Source: Leguminivora glycinivorella
Lineage: Eukaryota; Arthropoda; Insecta; Lepidoptera; Tortricidae
Assembly (NCBI RefSeq): GCF_023078275.1
Contig: NC_062990.1
Span: 1,133,501-1,197,500 of the forward strand
Direction of reading: 5' to 3'
DNA: 64,000 nucleotides
The position numbers were made by a program, and so were the translations under genes. The notes under the pieces are model-generated. The model saw only the letters and a program-made list of their open reading frames with translations. It ran no database searches and had not been told where the DNA came from. The number at the start of each line of letters is the position of its first letter. Position 1 is the first letter of the stretch. Shown here one piece after another: positions 1-11,640 of the stretch.

Positions 1-110
1 GACCGTGACGTCACTCCTCAGTATTTCATAGTAATTCCGTATTAGCAAATCGTTTTGACAGTTCTTAAAAAGAAGCTGATTTGACTAGTAGGAAACAAGC
101 CTATTATTGG
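1..110. repeat. Fragment of a dispersed repeat, left edge
   Basis: The sequence GACCGTGACGTCACTCCTCA and what follows matches, inverted, the stretch 41385-41495 (CTGAGGAGTGACGTCACGGTC). It is cut by the window edge. Confidence 0.5.
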
Positions 111-180
111 TAAAATAGACTATTGATTCTTTAGAGATTAAGGGTTTAAGACATGATTAAAACCGCGAAATTATGGAGTA

Positions 181-1454
181 CTAGCTTTTACCCGCGGCTT
201 CGCCCGCGTAATAAAAGTATTCATTAAGATTTTCATTTGGATCCTTAGGTTTCTCTGTAGGTATATTTATCTGCGATTATTTCGATTGCACATAATACTT
301 TTGCTTGCAATGATTGTAGAAATATTACACATCGACCACAGCGTAGGTAATTCTATATACGCTGGGGAAACCTTTATAAACATCCCACATAGCCCGTATT
401 TCGACACTATGATCGGTGGGTAAAAAGTACTTTTTTCTATTATCCCTTACAATTTTTTACATTTTGCTTATACTTATCGCAAACGTAATCTTCAAGCAAG
501 CAAACAACGATCGTCTTAGAGCACATTGATTGTAAGAGACCGCCGACCGATTATCCGTATCCCTCTAACGATACCCATATTATCCGTATCCGTATCCGTA
601 TCCGTATCCGTATCCGTATCCGTATCCCTATCCCTATCTCTATCCCTATCGCTATCGCTATCGGTATCGCTATCGCTATGGCTATCGCTATCCCTATCGC
701 TATCCGCATCCGTATCCCTATCCCTATCTCTATCCCTATCGCTATCGCTATCGGTATCGCTAACGCTATCGCTATCCCTATCGCTATCGCTATCCCTATC
801 GCTATCGCTATCCCTATCGCTATCCCTATCGCTATCCCTATCCCTATCCCTTATTAAGATAACACTTTAAGTTCTCGCGCTTTGTACACATATTTAAAGT
901 CACATACAGGTCGAACGCGATTAATTAACATTATTTTTACCTTTTTTCCCAACGTTTCGTCCAGGTTGCACTGGCCGTGGTTGCGGAAGACTGACGTCCC
1001 AGCAAAATGTCACCGGAGATGTAAACAACACAAAACTACCCGATATTAATTTATATAAATGTTCGGGGTAGACAAATAAATATAATCTACCCGCTTTTAG
1101 TTAATGTTTATTTCCCACCGCACGACACACAAAAAAAAGAAAAAAGGTAAAAATAATGTTAATTAATCGCGTTCGACCTTATCAAGATGTTTAATGATTT
1201 CTTATCAAGTGCTAAAATATAAAGTTTCATGGTTTTATCTTTTAAAATTAAGAAATCCCATACAAACTTTCAACCTCTTTTTCAACCCCTTCATCCCTTT
1301 TTTTCGAAATAAAAAGTAGCCTATGTTCTGTCTCAGGGTCTAAAGATTGTCTGTTCCAAATTTCATCAAAATCGGTTGCGTGGTTTAAGCGGGAAAGCGT
1401 AACAGACAGACAGACAGACAGACAGACAGAGTTACTTTCGCATTTATAATATTA
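181..1454 (+). repeat. RTE-related non-autonomous repeat, tandem unit 1
   Basis: The unit starts CTAGCTTTTACCCGCGGCTT and ends with a GACA microsatellite and CGCATTTATAATATTA, an arrangement common for RTE-linked repeats in Lepidoptera. It abuts unit 2 head to tail. It contains a hexanucleotide minisatellite (582-852) and a diverged hairpin motif at 951-992. No transposase or reverse transcriptase is encoded. Confidence 0.75.
582..852. repeat. Hexanucleotide minisatellite (TATCCG/TATCGC/TATCCC)
   Basis: About 45 units of six bases. Variants are arranged in blocks rather than mixed at random. The period of six keeps both strands open (Ser-Val/Ser-Leu one way, Asp-Arg/Asp-Ser the other); the long frames are an artefact of this and not genes. 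Confidence 0.9.
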
Positions 1455-2707
1455 CTAGCTTTTACCCGCGGCTTCGCCCGCGTAATAAAAGTATTCATTA
1501 AGATTTTCATTTGGATCCGTAGGGACCGTAGGTTTCTCTGTAGGTATATTTATCTGCGATTATTTCGATTGCACATAATACTTTTGCTTGCAATGATTGT
1601 AGAAATATTACACATCGACCACAGCGTAGGTAATTCTATATACGTTGGGGAAACCTTTATAAACATCCCACATAGCCCGTATTTCGACACTATGATCGGT
1701 GGGTAAAAAGTACTTTTTTCTATTATCCCTTACAATTTTTTACATTTTGTTTATACTTATCGCAAACGTAATCTTCAAGCAAGCAAACAACGATCGTCTA
1801 AGAGCACATTGATTGTAAGAGACCGCCGACCGATTATCCGTATCCCTCTAACGATACCCATATTATCCGTATCCGTATCCGTATCCGTATCCGTATCCGT
1901 ATCCGTATCCGTATCGCTAACGCTAACGCTAACGCTATCGCTATCGCTATCGCTATCGCTATCGCTATCGCTATCGCTATCGCTATCGCTATCGCTATCG
2001 CTATCGCTATCGCTATCGCTATCGCTATCGCTATCCCTATCGCTATCCCTATCGCTATCCCTATCGCTATCCCTATCGCTTTCCCTATCGCTATCCCTAT
2101 CGCTATCCCTATCCCTATCCCTATCCCTATCCCTATCCCTATCCCTTATCAAGATGTTTAATGATATAACACTTTAAGTTCTCGCGCTTTGTACACATAT
2201 TTAAAGTCACATACAGGTCGAACGCGATTAATTAACATTATTTTTACCTTTTTTCCCAACGTTTCGGCCAGGTTGCACTGGCCGTGGTCGCGGAAGACTG
2301 ACGTCCCAGCAAAATGTCACCGGAGATGTAAACAACACAAAACTACCCGATATTAATTTATATAAATGTTCGGGGTAGACAAATAAATATAATCTACCCG
2401 CTTTTAGTTAATGTTTATTTCCCACCATGTTTATTTTAAAGGTAAAAATAATGTTAATTAATCGCGTTCGACCTGTATGTGACTTTAAATATATGTTTAA
2501 TGATTTCTTATCAAGTGCTAAAATATAAAGTTTCATGGTTTTATCATTTAAAATTAAGAAATCCCATACAAACTTTCAACCTCTTTTTCAACCCCTTCAT
2601 CCCTTTTTTTCGAAATAAAAAGTAGCCTATGTTCTGTCTCAGGGTCTAAAGATTGTCTGTTCCAAATTTCATCAAAATCGGTTGTGTGGTTTAAGCGGGA
2701 AAGCGTA

Positions 2708-2772
<65 letters not shown>

Positions 2773-2796
2773 GTTACTTTCGCATTTATAATATTA
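1455..2796 (+). repeat. RTE-related non-autonomous repeat, tandem unit 2
   Basis: This is a second copy of the same unit with the same ends. It has a longer GACA array (2708-2770) and its own minisatellite (1863-2150). Its hairpin motif at 2255-2290 is better preserved than in unit 1. A short GGAT/GATG-rich tail (2797-2825) follows. Confidence 0.75.
1863..2150. repeat. Hexanucleotide minisatellite in unit 2
   Basis: About 47 units: a TATCCG block, a few CTAACG, a long TATCGC block, an alternating TATCCC/TATCGC block, then pure TATCCC. It gives spurious open frames on both strands. Confidence 0.9.
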
Positions 2797-2825
2797 GTAT
2801 GGATGGATGGATAGTAGGATGGATA

Positions 2826-3408
2826 TTATGTCGATATTGCGCAAAAATATGACCCCAACCTGGCTCTAAACTAGAACGGGAAATCCGGACAACCTCCATA
2901 CACGTACGCAGCGGAAATTGAAAATATATCAGCACAATGGCTGCTACGGAGAATTTTCACATTTTAATCTAATAAATTGGATCGATAGTTTCCTTGTTAA
3001 TGTGAATAGATCCTTTACATTGCGAGTAATCGGTATGAGGAAATTAGGCAGCAGTAATTGGAAATTTAGTTTCAAATAATTTACTCATTTAGAACAATAA
3101 TGAGGGAGTTATTTTAATAGTTTAGGGCCACTTCCACCAATGAAAATAGTGGGTTAACCCTATTTTATATGGAATTTGACAGTTGACAGCCCACTAAGCC
3201 TGAGTTAAGTGGTTGGTGCACGTGGGCCTTAGTGAGTTAACAGTAATTATACGGCTCGAAGGACCGTTTCTGTATTTAGTCGAATCTACTTATATCGTCA
3301 GATATTTGTGACTGTAACTAGTTTCTGTAACCAATGGACTCCAGCGATTAACAATATGCGCGTTGCCAACCCAGCCGCACACTTTTTGGGCTCTGACTGC
3401 CTCAGTGC
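2826..3408. other. No gene seen
   Basis: AT-rich sequence with no frame of note. Part of 3350-3408 (GCGTTGCCAACCCA) belongs to a dispersed repeat that the MITE at 3409 interrupts. Confidence 0.4.
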
Positions 3409-3534
3409 GATTTCACATTATCCGATCCGATATCGGATAAAGGACCGATATCCCATACATTTAAGCCGCCATCTTTGATTTTTGCATTTGAAATCCTTCC
3501 GACATCCGATATCGGATCAGATAATGTGAAAACG
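3409..3534. mobile_element. Foldback MITE, ATATCGGAT family, copy 1
   Basis: The two ends (TTCACATTATCCGATC and its reverse complement) form a long stem, with a second inner ATATCGGAT palindrome. The same element recurs at 17075-17202, 27956-28089 and 54087-54216. Non-coding; presumably mobilised by an unseen DNA transposase. Confidence 0.8.
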
Positions 3535-3774
3535 GACTTACCAGCATGCAGCAGGAACCTCTATGAGTAGGAGACCGTGTCATGAACTTGTGGTAGAGGT
3601 ACCGGTATATGTACCAAGTGTTTTACAAATGATGCGTCAGCCCTGGCGAGGAGGCCGATATGTAAATGCGTTGCGGTCACGGCACTGCCCCCGACTAACA
3701 GCAAGAAAGGGAACGCCCGCTTCTTCGTACAAACACAGTCCTAACTTAGGTATCGAATGTGTGAAAAATATATT

Positions 3775-3974
3775 TTTCTCAAACATGCAATGAAATATTG
3801 TCTTTACGTTCCTTAAAATGGGCTGGGAAGTATCGCTTTTTGGGCGCAACAACTCGAGAGGACTGTAAAGGGATTTCATATTATTTTTTAGGCCTAGGCC
3901 TGCAAAGTAACTTTTTTTTATAAAATATTGTCCTTTAGAGCATTTTTTATTTTATTTCATTGTATGTTTGAGAA
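3775..3974. mobile_element. Small inverted-repeat element
   Basis: TTCTCAAACATGCAATGAAA at the left mirrors TTTCATTGTATGTTTGAGAA at the right, about 200 bp apart. The frames on both strands over 3563-3879 fall in this repeat and are not taken as genes. Confidence 0.5.
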
Positions 3975-4109
3975 AAGCACTATACATGCCTCGGCGTGAA
4001 AACGGATTTCCGGCCAAGTGGGTATATACGGCCGAGCGAGCGTGCGAGCGAGGCCGGATAGGGATACGAGGCCTCATTTTCCCGGCCTCTGATGTAATGT
4101 ACTATTTCA

Positions 4110-4338
4110 GCACAGGGGATCGATTTTTGAATTTCGAACGTACGAATTCGCCGTTCGAAAGTCTATGGAAAACGACGTAATGCTATTTTTGAAAAAGGAC
4201 GGCTGGTAATTTTAAAACTAGTGGCAATGACCACTCGTTTTCGATTCTATTAGTAGAAGTTAATTCACTAGTAGTGGAGATATTATTGAACGAATTTCAC
4301 GAAATCGAATGGCCGAGATTCAAAAATCGGCCTCCAGG
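4110..4338. mobile_element. Foldback MITE, CGATTTTTGAAT family, copy 1
   Basis: GGGGATCGATTTTTGAATTT at one end and GATTCAAAAATCGGCCTCCA at the other. Related copies lie at 37603-37826 and 41776-41999, and a shorter relative at 52586-52702. Confidence 0.75.
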
Positions 4339-4355
4339 TGGTGCTTTTTGTCCGC

Positions 4356-4512
4356 ACTTAAAGTGCGAAATTCGTAACTCGTGTTGATTTAAATAAAACA
4401 TACGTTTCGGTCGTGTTTTAATTTATCGCCACTCATTTCGACGGGGAGGGAGGAACCGAAGGGAGTGTTCTAAGTCGAGACGAGTTACGAATTTCCTTTT
4501 CGCACGTGTATC
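4356..4512. mobile_element. Probable MITE with GCGAAATTCGTAACTCG ends
   Basis: GCGAAATTCGTAACTCG mirrors CGAGTTACGAATTTCC near 4481-4497. A diverged relative is at about 56460-56560. Confidence 0.5.
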
Positions 4513-4639
4513 TTAATGTACTATAAAAGGTGGCACTCGCTTCTAGTTACATATAAACGTAGTCATTATTTCTCTTCTTAAATATTGACATTATGGTTCA
4601 TATTCTTACACAGTCGCACGTGTATCGCACGACGTTTTT

Positions 4640-4880
4640 AACCCCCGACGCAAAAACGACGGGGTATTATAAGTTTGACGTGTCTGTCTGTTTGTCTGTC
4701 TGTCTGTGTGTGTGTCTGTCTGTGGCATCGTAGCTCCCGAACTGATGAACCGATTTCGATGTAGTTTTTTTGTTTGAAAGCTGAGTTAGTCGTTAGTGTT
4801 TTTGCCATGTTTCATGAAAATCGGTCCAATATGTCGCGGTCGGGGGTTTTTTTCCAAATTTTAATTTTGTGGTTAGGTTA
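4640..4880 (+). repeat. Dispersed repeat with GTCT microsatellite (CCCCCGACG family)
   Basis: Starts CCCCCGACGCAAAAACGACG, has a GTCT/GTGT tract, and ends in a GTCGGGGGTTTTTT stretch. Close copies are at 51930-52190 and, inverted and partial, at 32160-32270. Confidence 0.7.
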
Positions 4881-5169
4881 TTCAGTATGGCGATTCTCTT
4901 TTCAACCGATTGTCATTTCGGCTACGCCGGCAGAACTCTACATTTTAATTTGACAGTAAGCCCTTGCCTTACATTGCACCTGCTATGAACAAACAATTTA
5001 AGTATCTTTTCCACCTGCACCCGAGCGCAACCACAGACAAACAGCGTAATTCCTTTACCAGAGACCGGTTAATAATAAAGATTGTCTATCCATCTACGTA
5101 CAGATTACTTGAGAAGAGTCGGCAATGCTGCTCATACAATACATCATTGGAGTTACTGGCACCTATATA

Positions 5170-5392
5170 AAATAAATATTGGGGACACCTTACACAGATC
5201 AACCTAGCCCCAAACTAAGCATAGCTTGCACTATGGGATACATACTTAAATAGATAAATACATAGAAAACATCCATGACTCAGGAACAAATATCTGTGCT
5301 CATCACACAAATAAATGCCCTTACCGGGGTTCGAACCCAGGGCCGCGGCTTAGCAGGCAGAGTCACTACCGACTGAGCCAGACCGGTCGTCA
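5170..5392 (-). repeat. tRNA-derived SINE, family 1, copy 1
   Basis: Read on the minus strand it opens with a tRNA-like head: an A-box-like TGGCTCAGTCGGTAG and a B box GGTTCGAACCCCGG. A shared body with GATGAGCACAGATATTTGTT follows. Other copies: 28371-28610, 44417-44540 (partial), 56015-56240, 61072-61320. Confidence 0.8.
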
Positions 5393-6375
5393 ACCTATAG
5401 GCTAACAGTTACTGTTTACCATCAGAGAGAGGCTACAAATACTATTTACGTTCCATGCTTGTTTGTCACTGAAGTATAATTAAAAATAAAACGTAGGAAG
5501 GAAGTAATTAAGGAAGAATCAAAAACTTACCTTCTTTGGACCCTAAAAAAATAATTTACTTACAATATAATATTTTATATACGTACTCGTTCCTATCATT
5601 AACGCTGTACTCCAACCTAAGCGTTAGGTTAGGTATAGCGAGTGCCCACAGCGGTAGAACGCTAGAGAACAGCTTTTCGATTTTCTTTCAATGTCCACTC
5701 CATCGTCAGATATCACGGAAAATTACTATCAATTGTTTGATTTAAAATAATTGTTAAAAATTCAAAAATGGAACGCGATAACATTTTCTTAAAATCATGT
5801 TCAAACTTTAAAAAGAATGTGCCAGTGACAGAACTTTAGGACCGTGTAGAAAAGCGAGTCTGATGGCGTTTCATAATCATAAGTTTTGTACACTAGGACC
5901 TAATTGTATAAAAGTAATGTCTTTATTATGTACTCGTCTTTAAGTTGATGAAAACGATAGCCCACAGACAATAGACCGCAGTCTCTGGGGCATTTTCACT
6001 AACTTAATAGGCATAGAGAAAACACTCTAGAGGAAGAAAGTTTTTGCGCAATAAAATGTGGAATTGTATTTAGCTTATGGTTGATTTCCGTGTTATGTAC
6101 TCGTAATAGTGTTTGGTACGAATTAAAATGTGATTGGTTAATTTATAGATTACGAGGGCTATCCTCAGAGGAATTAGGTAACATCCTTAAGGAAATCTGT
6201 CAAGTAGGGCACATAATGCAATAGCATATATTTCACTTGGGGCAAAAATCTACGAGAAATATAGATTTTCTATCAAGGTCAACCGGGGTTTTGTGTCTGG
6301 TGACCTAAATGAGTCTTTTTAAACGAAAAATGTTACAACTACCGTATTTTAAAGTTTGGTGACCATTCTTTGAAC
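5393..6375. other. No gene seen
   Basis: AT-rich sequence left of exon 3, with short frames only. I found no convincing continuation exon of the large gene here. Confidence 0.35.
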
Positions 6376-6755
6376 GTAGAATAGAATAGAATAGAATAGA
6401 ATAAACATTTATTCGTGAACACAGACAAGACAAAGAACACATAATAACAACAAGACAGAAAGTAATGAAGTGCCACGAAATGGCCTCATCTCAGCGTGTT
6501 GCTGGTGACTTCCAGCGCTGATCTTCCGATGAGATGAGACCATCAAGTGAGAAAGATTCACGCGTAGCGGGTTGCAATAGTCCTAAAATGTTACATTTAG
6601 AAGATAATTTCACAAGGGGCCTTTTACCTACCAGACTTAAAACTCTTAGATTAAGATTTGATATTAACCGATGTCGCACTTTAGACATACGCGCCATTTC
6701 GCGTAATACAATTATTATACTGAACTCTATATATACTCTATAAAGTCGGGCCAAG
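6376..6755 (-). repeat. LINE 3'-end remnant with AGAAT tail
   Basis: Read on the minus strand it ends in an (ATTCT)n tract at 6378-6402, the same type of tail as at 16601-16831. An 87-codon frame is present (6491-6754) but shows no reverse-transcriptase motif. It is most likely 3' terminal sequence of a dead LINE. Confidence 0.45.
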
Positions 6756-6914
6756 CTAGCTAGAGTTAGCTCTACCTACCATTCAAAGTTTTGCATGGTA
6801 TTAGCAATGAAAAAGCTTGGTAATTCCAACATATCAAATCTCTCGCCTAGTTTGTGCAGAGCAGAGGTAACCATAAAGAATTCTAAAGCACACGAAATAA
6901 GCAAATCAACTCAC

Positions 6915-9309
6915 CCGCCGTTGCTGTGCGTCGACTTGTCCGAATCGTTTCCGTCGGCCATCTTGTTTTGCACCGCCATCTTGTTCACCCCCGGAGAAGA
7001 CAAGTTAGAACTCTGCACTTCCACTTCTGGTTCCCCTTTAACTAGCGTACCGCTCATAGTTTCAACAACCTCGTTAACCGGTTTCTTCTCATTTACAACC
7101 ATTACTATAGGTTCTATTGTCTTTTTGGCTTCTTCAACCTTTTCTGTGACTTTAGGCTCTTCAACTGGTGTTATAATACTGTCTACAATTTTACTCGCTT
7201 CTGAACGAATCTCTGTAACTGCTTTGTCAGTTTCTTTAACAATTTCGTCTTTAGCATTTGCCGCTTTAGTTGCGATGTCGGTTTTAGCTTCTTTGATTTC
7301 TTCTTTTGTTTTATCAGCGATGTTCTTAGCCTTGCTTTTATCTTCTTTTTCAGCGAGTGCAACAGCGGTTAGTATATTTTCAGTGGAAACTTCTGGTGTT
7401 TTAAGGATGTTATCTATCTTTTGTCTCACTCGTTCCACTTGAGGGTTAGAATAAGGTGGCAGTAGAGGTTTTAATTTGATACTATCATCCATGTAATTTG
7501 AACTCTTCTCAGGTTTAGCTGGCTTTGATGCCTTTTTCTCTTCAGGCTTATCTTCAGTAATTTTGCTTTCTTCAGCGATGTCTTTTTCTTTCTCCCTTTC
7601 TTTGTCTTCATCTTTAGGTGCTAGTGAGTCTTTTGAACTGTGCCTTTCGAAAATACCTTTTTCTCTAGCTTTTTCGAAAGCAGCAGGTAATTGGTTTGTG
7701 ACTTTTGTGACAACATCTAATGGCTGAGCAGTTATAGCCGCTGTTGTCATTGAAATCACGCTCTTTTTCGTTAAAAGTACAATTTCACCATTTTCATTCA
7801 CAACCTTGTCATATTGCGTTTCATTGTCTTGACACTTAACGTCATCTTTTTCCATCGAAGTATTTGCTACGGCTTGTTCAACTTTAGTTTCATCCACCTT
7901 CTCTTTTAATTTCTCTTTGTTAGCTGATTTAGCTTTTTCAACTTTCGCTGGTTCTCTTTTTGCACTTCGTAGTGTTTCTTCTCTCACTGGGTCTTTCTTT
8001 ATACCAACTTCATTTAGTTTTGGAGTCGATTGAGCTTTGGGTTTGATATCTTTTTTACTTTCCCTTTTAACCAAGGGAGGTTTCTCATTTAGTGTTTTTG
8101 TACTTGGTGTTCTGACTAAACTTTTCATACTGCTTGTCCTGTTTATAGGTTTTTTTACTTCAGGTTTGGTCACATTAGGTTTCTGCGTCAATCGTGTGCT
8201 CGATGTCCTATTCACTGGTTTAGTCTGAGCTGGCCTGGAGGGTGGTCTAGAGGAAATGGAGACTTTGGTGAGTCGCCTTTTCTCCGGGCTGGGGTCTCTG
8301 CTTACAGTTCTGCTGGGCTGTCTAGAATTCAATCTAGACGTAGCAGGCGTATTACCGGCAGTTTTAATTGGTTTCTTGGCTAAAGGGGAAGGTTTTGGCG
8401 TTTTGGCAGAGCTTGGCTTCAGGTCTTCCGTGGGGCTTTTGTTGGGAGTCCCAACGATGGGCGACAATCTCTTAGCATTGATAAGTCGGTTTGAAGGAGG
8501 TGGTCCTCCCCTTCCGGGGGAAATCGGTGGCTTTCCTTTAACTGTTGGGGTTACATTCAAATGATGAGTGCTCTTGCTCATGTTCCTTTTATCATGAGCG
8601 CCTCCACCAATCCTTATCGTCTCGTGTATACTACTTGTACTGTTTGACATATACCTCTGACTCCTGTTCAAAGTACTTTCAACAGGTTTCCTTGAGTTTG
8701 AGAAATCGCGCACGGTCACTCTTTTAGGTGACACAGAGCTTTGTCTCTTAGGGATCTTAGAATGCTGAGGGGACCCATTGTTGGACTGCGGCTGCGACCG
8801 CGACACTGTCCTTCTCGACATATGTGTCACAGGTTTAGCAAGCCCATCAGTGCCGTTAACAAACTCTTTACTATCAGCAGGTATGTTCTCATAATGAAGA
8901 ATAGCAACCGGAGAGCTCGATCTGCTCTTCAAGTTAATTTTATTCGGTGAACTGCATCTGGAAGTAGTTCTAGACCCAACAACGCTTTTGATAACTTCAG
9001 CGCTTGCATTTTTGTCTAAGATTCCCATTTCTTTGAGTATCGCCGCTTCTTCTTCTATCCTCTTTTGTTCCGCTTCAGCTTCATGTTTTTCTCTGTTGAG
9101 CTCGCTAAGTTCTCTGACTTCTTCTATGTTTTCTTTGAGGAAGTTGCGAGGGGAGTGCGGGCGGCTGAGGGGGGGCGGGGCGACGGCGGCGGCCATGTTG
9201 GCGGGGCGGGGGAGGGAGCGCGCGCGGCGCGCGGGGGAGGGGGCGCGGGAGTTGGCCGCGGACGTGCGCGGGGTGGTGTGGCGGGACGTCTCCTCTCTGA
9301 AGCCTCGGC
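6915..9309 (-). CDS. Coding exon 3 of the same gene; long basic, low-complexity region
   Basis: A 2395-nt exon open throughout. It starts after TTCTTCCCAG and ends at a strong donor (GGCGG|GTGAGT), so further coding exons lie left of the window. It adds about 797 codons; the joined product is at least 1031 residues. In order it holds a GC-rich Ala/Pro/Arg stretch, a charged helix at about residues 289-334 (NFLKENIEEVRELSEL followed by an E/A/K-rich run), a long disordered region packed with Ser-Pro, Arg-Ser and Lys (about 335-640), and Lys/Glu/Ala-rich helical segments toward the end. Such composition is usual for microtubule- or actin-associated scaffolds, but no diagnostic motif was found. 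The FLKEN helix faintly recalls enkurin-type microtubule proteins; this is inference only. Long frames on the opposite strand here are shadows of this exon. Confidence 0.88.
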
Positions 9310-10506
9310 CTGGGAAGAAACAAATTTTTGTACTGATAAACGGTGTTCTCTGAATATATACATACATACATGAAAAGTACATACGCTAATGCATATAAAT
9401 TTAGAACATCTACATTCCCCCAGGTTCCCGGAGGGACATCCCGGCGTCAAGATAAATGGAGAGGACAGGATAGAGGTTTGCCTCTAAATTCTCTTAGCAC
9501 ATACCAAAAAAAACATCCATAATCCACATTGATTAAGATTTATGTTTATTCGTGTACAAATATCCAGATATTTAAGAATATCATTGAACTATTTGAACTC
9601 CAATTTTGCAGTACCTTCCCAAGTACTGGGGACGCTATTGCTATGTCTTGTATGGGAACCCTGCATTTTATGATTAAGCACTGAGACTTGGCACAGTTGT
9701 TCATTGGGTGGCCTTGAGTAGATAAAGATCGGGAGGCATCGAGAGCCCCCCTTAATTTAGGAGGGAGGTGGGGGGGAAGGCTGGCGCCTTCGCGCTTCCT
9801 TTGAAACCATATTTCTCTAAAACTATACAAAATTGGGCATGCGATATATCATTTTCGGATAAACGAAGGACGAGGAATTCATTTTTGGAAGAAAAAAAAT
9901 GTATTTTAGAACAAAAATACAAAATAAAATGGGAAAATCTGAAAACGAGTTTTTTTTTTTACACATATTATTGCACATTTTATGAAAACTGTAATGGTTT
10001 TTTCTAAATAAAAAATATTATTTAATAGCTACATTTATCTAGTTTTAGAAAATGTATAATTTGTTATAGACATATATTATAGGACGAGTGATAAAAAATA
10101 ATTTACATCGCCCGATAGGGTGATTTGAATGCTCATTTCAATAAGTTTTGTCAATGATTTCAGGTATAATCACTATTTTTAACACACCAAAGCCGTAATC
10201 ATTGTAGTTTATGGCTATTTTAGTGATTAATGTACTTAAAATAAAAAAAAATACAAAAATTAAAAAAAATTAAAATGTGATAACTTTTTTATAACATTAT
10301 CCTATTTTGTTCTTTCTATACAATATATATCTAAAAGCAATAAATATGAATAAAAAACCACATTTATGTAGTTTATAAAAATATATAGTTTGTTACATAA
10401 ATATATTACGAAACGCGAGATAAAAAATAATGAAAGTGACGTGGCAGGGCGATCTTGATGTACGGTACGGGTCAGCTTGTATGATTCGATGAGGTGAGGT
10501 AAAGGT

Positions 10507-11186
10507 ACTCAAAGCTCTCAAAAAGTGTAGTTATTTAGAGTACTTCAAATTAAACAACATACTCCTATATAGTCTGAATTTAATTTATTTTACATGAAAT
10601 GATCGATTGATATGATAGGTCAGATATATACATCTGATCCTAATACATCTTGTGAAATAGTAGTATTTGCATAATTTATGGATAATTCTTACTTGACATA
10701 TTTATTATTCCAGATCTGCGTCCTGTACTTTGGTTAACGAGTGCCGAAAATAGTTATTAACCAAAAAAGACCGCCAAATTAACAGCATTTCACCGAAAAA
10801 AGCTGCCTTGGACCATTTTTGTAAGGGTTATAGGTATATCAAGGTGTCCATTTATGGGGTCAACTAAACCCAATTCTAAATTTGCTATTATTTGCTACTT
10901 GTGGCTGGACGAAAGTCTGTAACAATTGGGATTTGGGAGCCTACTTGCCCGCAACGTTGCCTGTTGCTGCAGAAACATGCCTCGAAATTGTCGGATGCAG
11001 GTGTAATAAAAAACAGTGCTGCGTAAGGTGCAACCGTAAAAAAAGACTTTTTAAATTAAATGTTCGGAGCTGATGTGCTTATGCAGTGGATGTTGTGATA
11101 TATACATAATTAAATTCAGACTATTCATGTTGTTTTATTTGAATAACTCAAAATAGCTACACTTTTTGAGAGCCTTGAGTACTAGC
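10507..11186. mobile_element. Inverted-repeat element nested in the palindrome
   Basis: Ends of about 73 bp are inverted copies (CTCTCAAAAAGTGTAG on the left; CTACACTTTTTGAGAG on the right). It sits in the loop of the larger element and carries the Cys-rich frame at 10882-11073. Confidence 0.7.
10882..11073 (+). pseudogene. Cys-rich fragment, CXC-like, from a transposon
   Basis: The last 30 or so codons carry the pattern C-x5-C-x-C-x4-C-C-x2-C followed by a basic KKR run (VGCRCNKKQCCVRCNRKKR). This recalls the short CXC-type Cys domains found at the C termini of several insect transposon-encoded proteins. Upstream sequence has no continuing homology that I can see, so it is treated as a fragment within the inverted-repeat element. 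Assignment is by pattern only. Confidence 0.3.
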
Positions 11187-11409
11187 CCCGATACAAATGT
11201 TTTCGTCAGACCATTTTTTGAGGTTCTCCTTTGTACAAAAGCAATTTCTTAGTTCAAAAATCATTAATGTTTAATGCTAATACGAATCTAGTTTATTTTT
11301 TATGGTACTATTAATAACTATCATTGATACTGAAAGGAAGAATATGACGATTTTTATTTTATCTTTTATGGATGGGTATAACCGATTTACCATAATACCG
11401 ACCATATAA

Positions 11410-11640
11410 CCGATTTATTGGATGGACCATAGTCGCTGGGCGAGACGAACTATGGTGTGGAAGCCCGCTAACACCCGCGGTCGCGGCAAGCCCCCCCCTT
11501 AGATGGAGAGACGACATCTGCCAACTAGCTGGCGATAACTGGATGCGGATGGCAATGGACCGACAAGCGTGGAGGAATGGAGAGGAGGCCTATGTCCGAA
11601 GACGGGCGCTTTAGAGGCTGCTATAGATAGATAGATAACC
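11410..11640 (+). pseudogene. C-terminal remnant of an RTE-like LINE
   Basis: A frame reads RWRDDICQLAGDNWMRMAMD and ends EEAYVRRRAL-stop. It matches the typical RTE-clade C terminus (RWRDDI, W, DR, W, EAY). A GATA tail follows (11626-11637). A frameshift lies in the run of C at about 11490. Dead 5'-truncated copy. Confidence 0.6.

Noticed and set aside
526..2177. Long Ser/Val/Leu and Asp/Arg/Ser repeat frames on both strands (also 57443-57731)
   Set aside because: They arise from the six-base period of a minisatellite inside a transposable repeat; no start context, domain or splice evidence.
2708..2770. GACA arrays (also 1402-1430, 32176-32220, 50549-50630) as a CRISPR-like or satellite array
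   Set aside because: Simple tetranucleotide tracts without spacers, each part of a known type of dispersed insect repeat.
3563..3879. Overlapping frames of 76 and 80 codons on opposite strands
   Set aside because: They lie between and within repeats; no conserved motif and no splice continuity with the large gene.
6795..9450. Several plus-strand and other-frame minus reading frames over exon 3
   Set aside because: Shadows of the real minus-strand coding exon, caused by its biased composition.
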